Assembly: GCA_041281825.1 (NCBI GenBank)
Contig: CP166298.1
Coordinates: forward strand, 2,914,001-2,978,000
Length of the DNA stretch: 64,000 nt
Reading direction: 5' to 3'
From: Paenibacillus_D tarimensis_A
GTDB taxonomy: Bacteria > Bacillota > Bacilli > Paenibacillales > Paenibacillaceae
In this document: positions 34,443 through 42,633 of the stretch, piece after piece
Numbering within the stretch: position 1 is the first letter of the stretch
Layout of the letters: the number at the start of each line of letters is the position of its first letter
The notes under the pieces: model-generated
Database searches by the model: none
The model's input: the letters and a program-made list of their open reading frames with translations, nothing else
What the model was told of the DNA's origin: nothing
Position numbers and translations under genes: made by a program

Positions 34443-34637
34443 CTATCGCTTTTGGAAGACACAAGCTGCAGGAAACGCAATAAGAAAGGCCGTTCCCCAC
34501 GTCGTCAGCCATGTTCCAAGGAACGCGAATTCGAATCCCTCATTGACCAATACCATGAAAAATGAAATGATCGCAGACATGCACAATGCCATGAGAAAAG
34601 AGAAGGTGATACGCTCGTATTTTTTATTAATTTTCAA
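34443..34637 (-). CDS. DUF2798-family small membrane protein
   Basis: A 64-residue protein with two membrane helices (ITFSFLMALCMSAIISFFMV and WLTTWGTAFLIAFPAACV). The lead-in KINKKYERI and the helix-end pattern fit DUF2798. The start is a TTG at 34635-34637, with GAGGAG eight bases upstream in the complement. The frame is open further upstream, but that part overlaps the broken catE-like gene and lacks a ribosome binding site. Function unknown. Confidence 0.75.
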   Translation of the reverse strand: MKINKKYERITFSFLMALCMSAIISFFMVLVNEGFEFAFLGTWLTTWGTAFLIAFPAACVFQKR

Positions 34638-34977
34638 TGGAATTACTCCTCTCCAAAATAGTCTGACCCATACCGAGCAGTTCCTCGTGGTGAATGGTCG
34701 CATGCGGACTCATGACAATACCATTCCCCGCAGGATCGCGAACAAAACGAATGTCGCGAGGATTTTCAGCAGTGATTTGCAGTAAAGCTTCATCATCAGG
34801 CGCGATTATTGAAAAATAACGCAGTCCAATTGCGGAAATATCCGGCCGCGAGCCGCCGCCGCTTTCCCAAACATGAAATCCGAGATGATGATGATAATCG
34901 CCGGAAGAGACGAATACGGCGCCCGGGATTCGCATCGATACTTGGAAATGTAAAAGCCAATTGTTCTCTATTTTCAT
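34627..34977 (-). pseudogene. catE-like VOC dioxygenase, C-terminal remnant
   Basis: About 110 codons match the last half of the second VOC domain of CatE/YfiE-type catechol-2,3-dioxygenase-like proteins: VFVSSGDYHHHLGFHVWES, SAIGLRYFSIIAPDDEAL and FVRDPAGNGIVMSP. The first ~170 residues of a normal protein are missing. Upstream, at about 34980-35000, sequence of an hxlR-type gene on the other strand begins. Confidence 0.75.
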
Positions 34978-35000
34978 CGAGAATTTGTTTCATTTATACT

Positions 35001-35132
35001 TATGCCGAGGTGCCTCCAAGGGTTGAATATTCCATTACGGAATATGGGCGAGGCCTAAACGACATATTGCAACAAATGCATGAATGGGGCGTGGCCCATC
35101 TGGAACACATGACTAAAAAAAATTCTCGATAA
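35001..35132 (+). pseudogene. HxlR-family regulator, C-terminal remnant
   Basis: The plus-strand frame reads YAEVPPRVEYSITEYGRGLN then DILQQMHEWGVAHLE, the hallmark wing and C-terminal helix of HxlR regulators (VPPxVEYxLTxxGxxLxxxLxxMxxWG). The DNA-binding N-terminus and start are absent. It abuts the catE-like remnant head-on. Confidence 0.75.
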
Positions 35133-35189
35133 CCTTCGATATTGATTGAGGAGTACAGCAGATCGTCATCGTATCGATCATTGCAGCGT

Positions 35190-36296
35190 TTAGGAAGTTA
35201 AATGACCCGCCAACCTTTTTCTTATAAGCACGCATACGAACATAAACGGGATATAAGCGTAAATAAAATAAAATCCGATGGTGCCGTACAATTCGGACAC
35301 CCGTTCAATACTTCTGTGGTCCGTAATGAAATAATTCAACGTCACAATCGCAATTAGAAAAACAACCAAACTGTTTCGCTGTCTAATGTGAAAAACGCTT
35401 TTCATTCCGCGGCAAGCTACCCATAAGTATACGGAAATACCAGCTATAATTTTTATCAACCATAATGAAATCGCAAAGTATTCAAGTCTCTGAAGCAGCG
35501 GCACTTCAAAGATACTGATCATATCCAATGTCGGCCATACGGAATGCCGCAACTCACCTTCACTGAAAAACATGAATGCGATGATTAAGATAATCAAATA
35601 CAAAAATGTATCAAGTAACACTAAAATATGCGCCCATTTTTGCGACTTTGCCGGTGTTTTTATAAACGGATAAAATATTAGAAGCGTCTCGAACCCCATA
35701 TATTCAAACACCATGCTTTTTGAAGAGAGTAAAATATCGGTTGCCGAATGGTTCAGCGGCGGCAGCAAGTTTAGCGGATGCAAAAACGGCAAAACCATAA
35801 AGACTTGCGGAATAACAGAGGTAATAGAAAAAACCGTCGCCCAAACGCTGATCCCCGTAACGGACCGGAAACCGCCGGACACAGCATAGTATATAAGCAG
35901 AGCAATAACGATGCTGACGGGCAAAATGTTCATTACCGGAAACAACCAAACTTGAATCAGTTCAATATACACTTTTAACTTAACAAATGCTCCGTAAACA
36001 ATATAAAGAACTGTCGCCGAGTTTAATAAGTTGCCCAAAACTTTCCCGAAAAGCTTGTTATTAATTGTGATTATATCTTGACCGTCACGATCAGAGGATA
36101 ATATTTTATAAATCATCCATAAGATGATATGAATGCTGATACCTGTCAAAATAACGGATATCCATGCGTTATAACCGGCATGCTCACTTATTTTTCTTTG
36201 ATAACTCAGGATCCCGACTCCCACAGTACTGACATACAGAAGAAAAATTATTAAGTAGGGAGATATCATGTATTTTTCGCTGATCTCATTTCTCAC
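35190..36296 (-). CDS. GerB-type spore germinant receptor permease subunit
   Basis: A 368-residue integral membrane protein with about ten helices, beginning MISPYLIIFLLYVSTVGVGI near the N-terminus. It has the amino-acid-permease-like layout of GerAB/GerKB proteins, including LLPPLNHSATDILLSSKSMVFEYMGFETLLIFYPF. In germinant receptors the B subunit binds the nutrient. It is third in the operon, 35 bp after the GerC gene. Expression is normally in the forespore from a sigma-G promoter; I did not identify one here. Confidence 0.9.
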   Translation of the reverse strand: MRNEISEKYMISPYLIIFLLYVSTVGVGILSYQRKISEHAGYNAWISVILTGISIHIILWMIYKILSSDRDGQDIITINNKLFGKVLGNLLNSATVLYIVYGAFVKLKVYIELIQVWLFPVMNILPVSIVIALLIYYAVSGGFRSVTGISVWATVFSITSVIPQVFMVLPFLHPLNLLPPLNHSATDILLSSKSMVFEYMGFETLLIFYPFIKTPAKSQKWAHILVLLDTFLYLIILIIAFMFFSEGELRHSVWPTLDMISIFEVPLLQRLEYFAISLWLIKIIAGISVYLWVACRGMKSVFHIRQRNSLVVFLIAIVTLNYFITDHRSIERVSELYGTIGFYFIYAYIPFMFVCVLIRKRLAGHLTS

Positions 36297-36331
36297 TCAC
36301 ACGCCGCCTCCCAAACTATACATTGCTGCCA

Positions 36332-37411
36332 TCACTCACCGGCGCCCGTCTGGACAATTGTAGCTTTTACGCTTACTATCACTTTTAATGCCTCATAATG
36401 ATCTTGGAATTCTCGAGCATCCCATTTATATGATCTGCTTCTTATTAGATCGCCAAAGCCCAGCGGGTCCACGTTATTTTTTTTGCATAACGATACAAAT
36501 TTTTGAATTTCTTTTTCAAAATATGCCCCCATAATTTTCTCAAGCCATGCACATTGATCCTCCGATGTAAGATCAATCCATTTCGGAACATCTTTAACTT
36601 GTGCGTCCAATTTCAAACGGATTGAAACGGATGCCGGAGATCCGATGCTAATCACCTGAAATCTTGACTTAGAACCGATACTGTTCATTAGGAAATAATC
36701 GTCTCGTTTTTGATTCGGTGCCCTCACAGGAACCATAATGCTTCCATTCTTTGAGTTTTCCAGCAACATCTTCAATATGAATGCATCCCTTATATCGATT
36801 TTAGTTTTGAATTTATCATCTTTAAACAAAGCTAAACCATCGATTTTTACTTCTCCGCGTTCTACTGTGAAATATGGTAAGTAGAAATCCCGTCCTTCGC
36901 CGTAAAAATTAAAAAACGTTACGTGAAGGTTCATCAACGGCAAATTTCCGCTCCTATTATTATTCTCAATCATATCGGATAAAAAATACGGATCGCGTTT
37001 GTTTTCGGTTACGTTCAATATTTCCAAAGCGTCTCGATCCGCAACGCCAAGGTGCATTCTGGATGATATTTTGGGACCGCGGATCAGACTGTCGATTACT
37101 GTTTCGATACCTTTGCGCGCGAACGTTTCCCCAAACAACGCCATTCTCAGTTGTCCATATTCAATCGGGAAATCGAGTTTCGTGTTTAGCCTTGGTATGC
37201 TGTCGTATACGGAGTTCGACTCCGTCACGAAAAATTCTAACTTCGAATTTTCTGCTTCTTCGTAATTGGCAATAACTACAGCGCTTTGTACTCCATTCTC
37301 GACTGCATCGTAACCGACGGTTTGGACAAGTTTAATATTATTCACAATATTTTGATCGCCGCACGCGGTAATCAATGTACTTAGAACGATAAAAAGAAAC
37401 GTTTTTCTCAT
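36332..37411 (-). CDS. GerC-type spore germinant receptor lipoprotein
   Basis: About 359 residues. It starts MRKTFLFIVLSTLITACGDQ, a lipoprotein signal with lipobox LITAC. The start at 37411 has GGAG seven bases upstream; ATGs at 37417 and 37447 (overlapping the GerA gene) are alternatives. Ger(x)C features include GYDAVENGVQSAVV and LFGETFARKGIETVIDSLIR (domain 1). The C-terminal domain has WIDLTSEDQCAWLEKIMGAY and VDPLGFGDLIRSRSYKWD. The C subunit sits on the outer face of the spore inner membrane and is needed for receptor assembly. Confidence 0.9.
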   Translation of the reverse strand: MRKTFLFIVLSTLITACGDQNIVNNIKLVQTVGYDAVENGVQSAVVIANYEEAENSKLEFFVTESNSVYDSIPRLNTKLDFPIEYGQLRMALFGETFARKGIETVIDSLIRGPKISSRMHLGVADRDALEILNVTENKRDPYFLSDMIENNNRSGNLPLMNLHVTFFNFYGEGRDFYLPYFTVERGEVKIDGLALFKDDKFKTKIDIRDAFILKMLLENSKNGSIMVPVRAPNQKRDDYFLMNSIGSKSRFQVISIGSPASVSIRLKLDAQVKDVPKWIDLTSEDQCAWLEKIMGAYFEKEIQKFVSLCKKNNVDPLGFGDLIRSRSYKWDAREFQDHYEALKVIVSVKATIVQTGAGE

Positions 37412-37433
37412 ATCCATACTCCCGCTTTCTCCA

Positions 37434-38927
37434 TCATTCATCGTCAAAATCGTTCTTCTTCCGTCTAACCGGCTCAGGTTTGTACCTAATTAAAGAATGT
37501 GGTCTTAAGTACCGCAGCCTATGATTAAGAAGTTGAAACGACGGACGTGTAAAGCTGTCCGTAAGATCCTGGACCCGTAAAGGAAATATAGGCACCGTAT
37601 ATGGAGTGCCTAATGAAGTCAAACGGGTAATATGGACGAGCAGAAAACCAATCCCGATAAACATGCCTATTCCGCCCCATATGGCTGTCATAATGATCAT
37701 GGGGAAACGTAAAAACCGTATCGTACTCGACATCTTATAAATCGGCGTGGCAAATGAGGCCAACGCCGAAAAGGCGACGATGATGACCAGAATATTGCTT
37801 GTCAAACCGGCTTCGACAGTCGCTTGTCCAATGATAATCCCTCCAACGATACCTAATGTTTGCCCGATCTTTGTCGGCAATCTGGCGCCGGCTTCCCGAA
37901 GAAATTCGATGGTTATTTCCAAGAAAAGCACTTCAAGCAGAGGGGGAAACGGGACATTTTTTCTGGATAAAATTAATGGCTCCAACAAATCTCTCGGGAT
38001 GACCTCGTAATGGAAAGTGGTTATGGCGATATACATTGACGTTGCAATTAAAGAAAAAATAACCCCGAAAAGTCGAATCAGCCTAAAAAATGAGCCCAAG
38101 ATCCAAGGCAAATAATAATCTTCCGGGGAAATGAAAAAGTCGAACAATGTAGAGGGTGCCGTAACAAAATAAGGCGACCCGTCGCTAATGATCGCAACTT
38201 GCCCGCTGATCAGGGCATACGTTACTCGGTCTCGTCGTTCCGTAGTCAAAAATAACGGAAACGGCGTGAACGAGTTGTCCGAGATGAATTGGTCCAAAAC
38301 GGATGTATCCCAGAGAATGTCATAGTCAATTTGCTTCAGCCTTTGCTCTGCGGTTTGCACGATCTGCTCATTGGTCACCCCCTCGATGTAAATGATGGCG
38401 ACTCTTGTTTTGGATGTTGATCCCATCGTTATTTCTTTTACAATTAAGTTTGGGATGTTGATTTGCGCTCTTAACAAGCGGATGTTCGTATCAAGGTCCT
38501 CGACAAACCCGATCTTGGGTCCGACAACGCTGAATTCGTTTTCGGTATCGTTATTTTTTCGTAATCCTTCATTACTCGCTACATTAATCAGCGCGCGTTT
38601 CGGATCTTGTTGATCAAGCTCGGCAATTGCATATCCTTTAAATAGTTTCGCTTGAATGTCTTTAACCTGATCCGTTATCTCTACGTCATCAATCGGAATC
38701 CATTCCTTTATATCCTCAAGCTTCCGGAATTCGGAGAGCAATGCGCGGTTTTGCAGCGGAAGAATTACGTTGGACTGCAGCAGCTTCTCGTCGATTAACG
38801 TCTTGAAATAGGATAGGCTTACTTGTTGACCGGCAATACAAAGATGAACAGTTTTAAAGTCACTGGATTGTTTGATTAGATGCATTAATTGATCGATGTG
38901 CTTGAAGTCCGTGTTCAACCTCTTCAT
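37434..38927 (-). CDS. GerA-type spore germinant receptor subunit
   Basis: A 497-residue GerA-family protein. A soluble N-terminal domain (~1-250) includes RRDRVTYALISGQVAIISDG. A membrane domain of four to five helices follows, with FSLIATSMYIAITTFHYEVI, PFPPLLEVLFLEITIEFLRE and IGQTLGIVGGIIIGQATVEA, all diagnostic of the family. A short basic C-terminal tail closes it. It is the first gene of an A-C-B operon. The ATG at 38927 lies in an AT-rich region, and the ~300 bp upstream to the riboswitch hold no gene. The receptor type (alanine, sugar or other germinant) cannot be inferred. Confidence 0.93.
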   Translation of the reverse strand: MKRLNTDFKHIDQLMHLIKQSSDFKTVHLCIAGQQVSLSYFKTLIDEKLLQSNVILPLQNRALLSEFRKLEDIKEWIPIDDVEITDQVKDIQAKLFKGYAIAELDQQDPKRALINVASNEGLRKNNDTENEFSVVGPKIGFVEDLDTNIRLLRAQINIPNLIVKEITMGSTSKTRVAIIYIEGVTNEQIVQTAEQRLKQIDYDILWDTSVLDQFISDNSFTPFPLFLTTERRDRVTYALISGQVAIISDGSPYFVTAPSTLFDFFISPEDYYLPWILGSFFRLIRLFGVIFSLIATSMYIAITTFHYEVIPRDLLEPLILSRKNVPFPPLLEVLFLEITIEFLREAGARLPTKIGQTLGIVGGIIIGQATVEAGLTSNILVIIVAFSALASFATPIYKMSSTIRFLRFPMIIMTAIWGGIGMFIGIGFLLVHITRLTSLGTPYTVPIFPLRVQDLTDSFTRPSFQLLNHRLRYLRPHSLIRYKPEPVRRKKNDFDDE

Positions 38928-39221
38928 ATTATTTCCAACCCAATTTTTTGTATATTTTATAACGGTATATTTCCCACAATGACAGCAATTATTCTTGTGG
39001 CTATCAGTTGCCGCCGTAAGGAGGGGCGTATGCTTTAAGCTATATGACTTTTTCAGAAAAAGAGAAAGAATTTATGACTGCAAACCTACCTCAATCAGCA
39101 AAGGATAGAACCGGAACAATTATTTTAACATAATTTGGAGTCTAAATAGCACTTAAGACCTATTCCAAAACAAAAAGACATTCTGTAAATTGACAGTACA
39201 CGACAATTATATATTTCGTAC

Positions 39222-39362
39222 GATAATGGCAAAACCGCTGAAAAGCGGTGACGCAAAGCTATAGGGGCTAAAAGCGGAGAGAACCCGCTATGCCAGCCAG
39301 CTACCGAATACGACGGGAACCTCCGTCTATTCATAAATATAATGAGCGATGGGAGGTTTTTT
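39222..39362 (+). ncRNA. GEMM-I (cyclic di-GMP type) riboswitch with terminator, copy 1
   Basis: The aptamer (39222-39308) shows ATGGCAAA, a CCGC/GCGG hairpin with a GAAA-type loop, GACGCAAAGC, GGGGCTAA and GCCAGCCAGCTACCG, in GEMM-I order. The expression platform is AACCTCC (39318-39324) pairing with GGAGGTT (39352-39358), followed by TTTTT. It faces the cupin gene 130 bp downstream. Whether it binds c-di-GMP or cGAMP depends on one aptamer base I cannot assign safely. Confidence 0.88.
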
Positions 39363-39493
39363 GTGCTGCTTAAAATACGGAATAAATGACAAATTTGATT
39401 CTCTGAGGGAATTGATCTCATCTGAGGTCTTCTCGTAGAAGCATTGGCTACTTCAGTTACATTAATATTACAGTATAGGACGTGTGAATAGAC

Positions 39494-39931
39494 ATGAAAG
39501 AAACGATTTACAAACCAATAATCAGAAAATTCAATGATGTTACACCATTTGAGATTCATAGCGGGGTTTATTTTCATGATATGGTAACGAAGGAAATGGG
39601 ACCCAAAACGATTGTCGCTGGATTAGCTACTTTCAAACCAAACGCAGGATTACCTCGTCACATCCACAATGTGGAAGAAGCTGCAATGATTTTAAAGGGA
39701 AGTGGCATTTTTGATATTGATGGCGAACGGACATTTGTACAACCTTACGATACTTGTTTTATCCCGGCAGGTATTCCACACCGACTCGAAAATGCGAGCA
39801 ATTCGGATGAACTAGTTATTTCATGGTTTTATTCACAAATTGATGAAACGTTTAAGCCGGTAGATATAGAACGAATTCAGGTGGCTTCTGATCGCCGTAC
39901 GGTTTCAAAACAAGCAGTTAAACAAGGCTGA
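39494..39931 (+). CDS. Cupin-domain protein
   Basis: A 145-residue single cupin. Motif 1 is GLPRHIHNVEEAAMILKGSG, with metal-binding-type His residues, and motif 2 is PAGIPHRLENAS. It has no signal peptide. Small cupins of this kind are often sugar-binding, isomerase or quercetinase-like proteins; the activity is undetermined. It is the only gene after riboswitch copy 1 in that orientation, so its expression is probably set by cyclic dinucleotide levels. The 185 bp after its stop hold no gene. Confidence 0.85.
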   Translation: MKETIYKPIIRKFNDVTPFEIHSGVYFHDMVTKEMGPKTIVAGLATFKPNAGLPRHIHNVEEAAMILKGSGIFDIDGERTFVQPYDTCFIPAGIPHRLENASNSDELVISWFYSQIDETFKPVDIERIQVASDRRTVSKQAVKQG

Positions 39932-40116
39932 ATGCCATCAAACTGCGTAACGGAATCGGAGAGATCGCCTGAAACCAGGAAAGCGGTGCTCCAGTCAGTA
40001 CACAAGGTTAAGATAAAAGATTAACAAAACCTTAAGGCAGGGATAATATTCCTCAAAGACTTCTTCGATAGATTGGGAGTGTGCTTATCCCAACATATGT
40101 AGGAGGTTATTGTCCG

Positions 40117-41337
40117 ATGAGCCGTGAAGAAGCAAGCAAAGGCATTAGCAGAAAAGATTTTCTTAAAATCGGTGGGGCAGGAGCGCTGGCGCTCACGCTC
40201 GGATCTGCGGGTGTTCCCGTCGAAATGTTCGGCGAAGGAAAGGCAGAGGCTGCAACCAACGATAATGTGAAACTTCAATTCAACGTCGACGGCAGGTTTA
40301 AAATCGTTCAATTCAACGACACGCAGGATGACGAACATATCGATCGACGGACTGTGGAGTTGATGGAGAAAGTGCTCGACGCCGAAAAGCCGGATTTTGT
40401 CGTCCTGAATGGCGACAACATTACCGGGGACTGCGATACGGCAGAAGAGATGAAACAGGCGATGAACAATGTCGTCCAGCCGATGGAGAAGCGAGGAATC
40501 AAATGGGCCGTCACTTTCGGGAATCACGATGAAGACTCGACTCCGAGCGCTGGTCTCGACGAAGCGGACATGCTGCAATTTTATCAAGCATACAAGTACA
40601 ATGTGAACCCGCCCGGGGAAAAAGAAATCACCGGTACAGGGAATGCCCACCTGTTAATTCGGTCTTCCCAAGGGCCAAAGCCCGCCTTCAACTTATGGCT
40701 GCTGGACAGCGGAAGATATGCGCCTAATACGATCGCCGGTCAAGACTTCGAGGGATACCCGATCTGGGACTGGTTGCGGTTCGATCAAGTGGCATGGTAT
40801 TACGAAACGTCCAAAAAACTGGAAGAAAAGCTCGGGTATAAAGTGCCGTCACTCATGTTCATCCATATTCCGCTCTGGGAGCACCGATTCATGTGGTTCG
40901 CCAGCGTGGACGGCAGAACCGAGGCAGACCATGCCAGGGCCATCGGCAAGCATCAGATTGTGGGGGATAGGAACGAAGACGAGTGCCCGGGTCCGATCAA
41001 CAGCGGCATGTTTTCGGCGATTCTGGCGCGAGGCGATGTTAAAGGCGTATTTTGCGGCCATGATCACGTGAATACGTACCATGGCAACTACTACGGCGTG
41101 CTGCTCGGTTATGGCGGAAGTGCCGGCTTTGGCACTTACGGTTTGCCAGGCGAGGACCGAAACCGGCTGCGCAGCGCACGGGTATTCCTTCTCGACGAAC
41201 ACGCAGAGAACATACTTGTCGATACCCGCATGGTGTTTGCCAAGGATTACGGCATCGATCTTACTGCGAACGACCAAAGCGTGGAGCCCGCGCCGATTCC
41301 GGAAAACAAGAAGCAGGAGAAAGCAGTGAAGCCTTAA
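40117..41337 (+). CDS. Exported metallophosphoesterase, purple-acid-phosphatase-like
   Basis: A 406-residue protein from an ATG behind AGGAGG. The N-terminus SRKDFLKIGGAGALALTL is Tat-like, with Arg-Lys in place of twin Arg. The metal-site blocks are IVQFNDTQDDE (motif I, D-x-Q rather than D-x-H), LNGDNITG, TFGNHDED, FIHIPLWEH and FCGHDHVN. This set matches PAP-like calcineurin-fold phosphatases that hydrolyse phosphomonoesters or nucleotides outside the cell. The C-terminal tail is Lys- and Pro-rich. It is monocistronic with a strong terminator. A phosphate-starvation box was not identified. Confidence 0.88.
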   Translation: MSREEASKGISRKDFLKIGGAGALALTLGSAGVPVEMFGEGKAEAATNDNVKLQFNVDGRFKIVQFNDTQDDEHIDRRTVELMEKVLDAEKPDFVVLNGDNITGDCDTAEEMKQAMNNVVQPMEKRGIKWAVTFGNHDEDSTPSAGLDEADMLQFYQAYKYNVNPPGEKEITGTGNAHLLIRSSQGPKPAFNLWLLDSGRYAPNTIAGQDFEGYPIWDWLRFDQVAWYYETSKKLEEKLGYKVPSLMFIHIPLWEHRFMWFASVDGRTEADHARAIGKHQIVGDRNEDECPGPINSGMFSAILARGDVKGVFCGHDHVNTYHGNYYGVLLGYGGSAGFGTYGLPGEDRNRLRSARVFLLDEHAENILVDTRMVFAKDYGIDLTANDQSVEPAPIPENKKQEKAVKP

Positions 41338-41371
41338 CCTCTCCGCCTCGCAAAACGAACCCGCCAAATCG

Positions 41372-41402
41372 AAAGAAGCCGCGGCCGCGGCTTCTTTTCT
41401 TC
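41372..41402. terminator. Terminator of the metallophosphoesterase gene
   Basis: A perfect 26-bp palindrome centred on GGCC (41372-41397: AAAGAAGCCGCGG and its complement), continuing into TTCTTC. The ~190 bp from here to the carbonic anhydrase stop contain no gene. Confidence 0.85.
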
Positions 41403-41595
41403 TGCTTTTATCACAAAGCGACTCCACCAGAGACTAGCTATGAAAATCCTCAACAAACACCGACAACTTTTTAACTGTCAGAAGACAAGAACAATGTCCC
41501 ATTATAAGCCGCTAAAAGGGAGGTTTTGTTCCCGGGAAGGGCGACCGCCAACGGCAGAGGTTATTCATTGATCCATACCGCAGCGGTCGCAGGCA

Positions 41596-42438
41596 TTATT
41601 GGGTGACAACCGCTCTGCCGTTAAGCGGCTGGACAGGGCGATGATTGTCGGAGAATATAGCGCCGAACGCCTGAATCTGCTTCTCGGATAGTTCAATCGG
41701 TTCCTCCAACACGGTCCAGTCCACCCCTTCCGAGCAAGGAGGCGTCGTCAACGAGCCTTTATATCGGAATGCTTTCTTATCTTGTGGCAGCAGCGCGTTC
41801 AAATCAATGACTTGATCCAGCTTGAGATCTTCCTTGGTTTCTTCCTTCGGAAGATTCGAGAATATTTCCGCCAGTTGTTTGTTTTCACTGCCTGACTTGA
41901 TTAGAACACCAAGCACGGCAAGATTGCCTTCACTATTCTTGTGTACAAGATGCATCTCCATATCGAAAGTTTTGCCGTTGATCTGGTTTTCGCTAGGTTT
42001 ATGGAAATGCAGTTGAACGAACGTATAGACTTTGCCTTCAATGGTAATGGTATTACTGCCGGATGCGTCATTCGCTTGAATGGTATGCCCGTTGTTCATC
42101 AGGGTAAAGGCGGTCGGTTTATAATTGGTCTCGAATTTACCTAATTCTTTGTCCACTTTTAATTGAGAAAGCTCAATATCGATAGGGGACTGCTCGGTTC
42201 CATTCGCGCATGCGGCAAATTTCGTATCCAGAGTCGCCCATTTGTCAGGGCCCGTATCACCCGAGTAGGACCAATGGGCGGGATTTGTTGCAGTTGCAGC
42301 GGTTCCGGCACTGGCATTGGTACTGGTGCTGGTACTGGTGCTGCTGCTGGGTAGTGCGCTATTCTGAGCAGCGCACGCCGCCAGCGGCAGAGTAAGTACA
42401 ACAGCCATCATTCCGCGAATTACTGTGTTTCTGTTCAT
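41596..42438 (-). CDS. Alpha-class carbonic anhydrase, predicted lipoprotein
   Basis: A 280-residue protein. Signal and lipobox are LPLAACAAQ, followed by a Ser/Thr/Ala linker (residues ~28-50) that would hold the enzyme off the membrane. The catalytic domain begins HWSYSG and includes EQSPIDI. Zinc ligands lie in FVQLHFHKPSE (two His) and MEMHLVH (third His), and the substrate loop is GSLTTPPCSEGV. It reversibly hydrates CO2 outside the membrane. The ATG at 42438 has GAGGAG seven bases upstream, which is better than the longer start at 42486. It is divergent from the kinase-regulator fusion. Confidence 0.93.
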   Translation of the reverse strand: MNRNTVIRGMMAVVLTLPLAACAAQNSALPSSSTSTSTSTNASAGTAATATNPAHWSYSGDTGPDKWATLDTKFAACANGTEQSPIDIELSQLKVDKELGKFETNYKPTAFTLMNNGHTIQANDASGSNTITIEGKVYTFVQLHFHKPSENQINGKTFDMEMHLVHKNSEGNLAVLGVLIKSGSENKQLAEIFSNLPKEETKEDLKLDQVIDLNALLPQDKKAFRYKGSLTTPPCSEGVDWTVLEEPIELSEKQIQAFGAIFSDNHRPVQPLNGRAVVTQ

Positions 42439-42558
42439 TGACATTCTCCTCGTTTCTTCGTTTAAGTTTATCTTGGAAGATTCCACACCCTATTATTTAA
42501 CTTAAACAAGGATCATATCGTCCAGTTATAAAACGTCACTCTTTTCCTATGATAGATT

Positions 42559-42601
42559 GTCATATGACGATTTTGCTGCCGACGTGACTATGAGATATAA
42601 T
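42559..42601 (+). promoter_or_regulatory. Candidate promoter and palindrome ahead of the kinase-regulator gene
   Basis: TTGCTG (42573-42578), 17 bp, TATAAT (42596-42601) is a plausible sigma-A promoter. Just upstream, GTCATATGAC (42559-42568) is a perfect 10-bp palindrome, a possible operator for the LuxR-type regulator encoded downstream, and it is shared with the divergent carbonic anhydrase gene. Confidence 0.45.
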
Positions 42602-42633
42602 CTTATGTAACGAAGCAACTTGGAGGTATTGTC

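Noticed and set aside
34222..34785. Plus-strand open frame of 187 codons
   Set aside because: It is antisense to the DUF2798 gene and the catE-like remnant and shows no family features.
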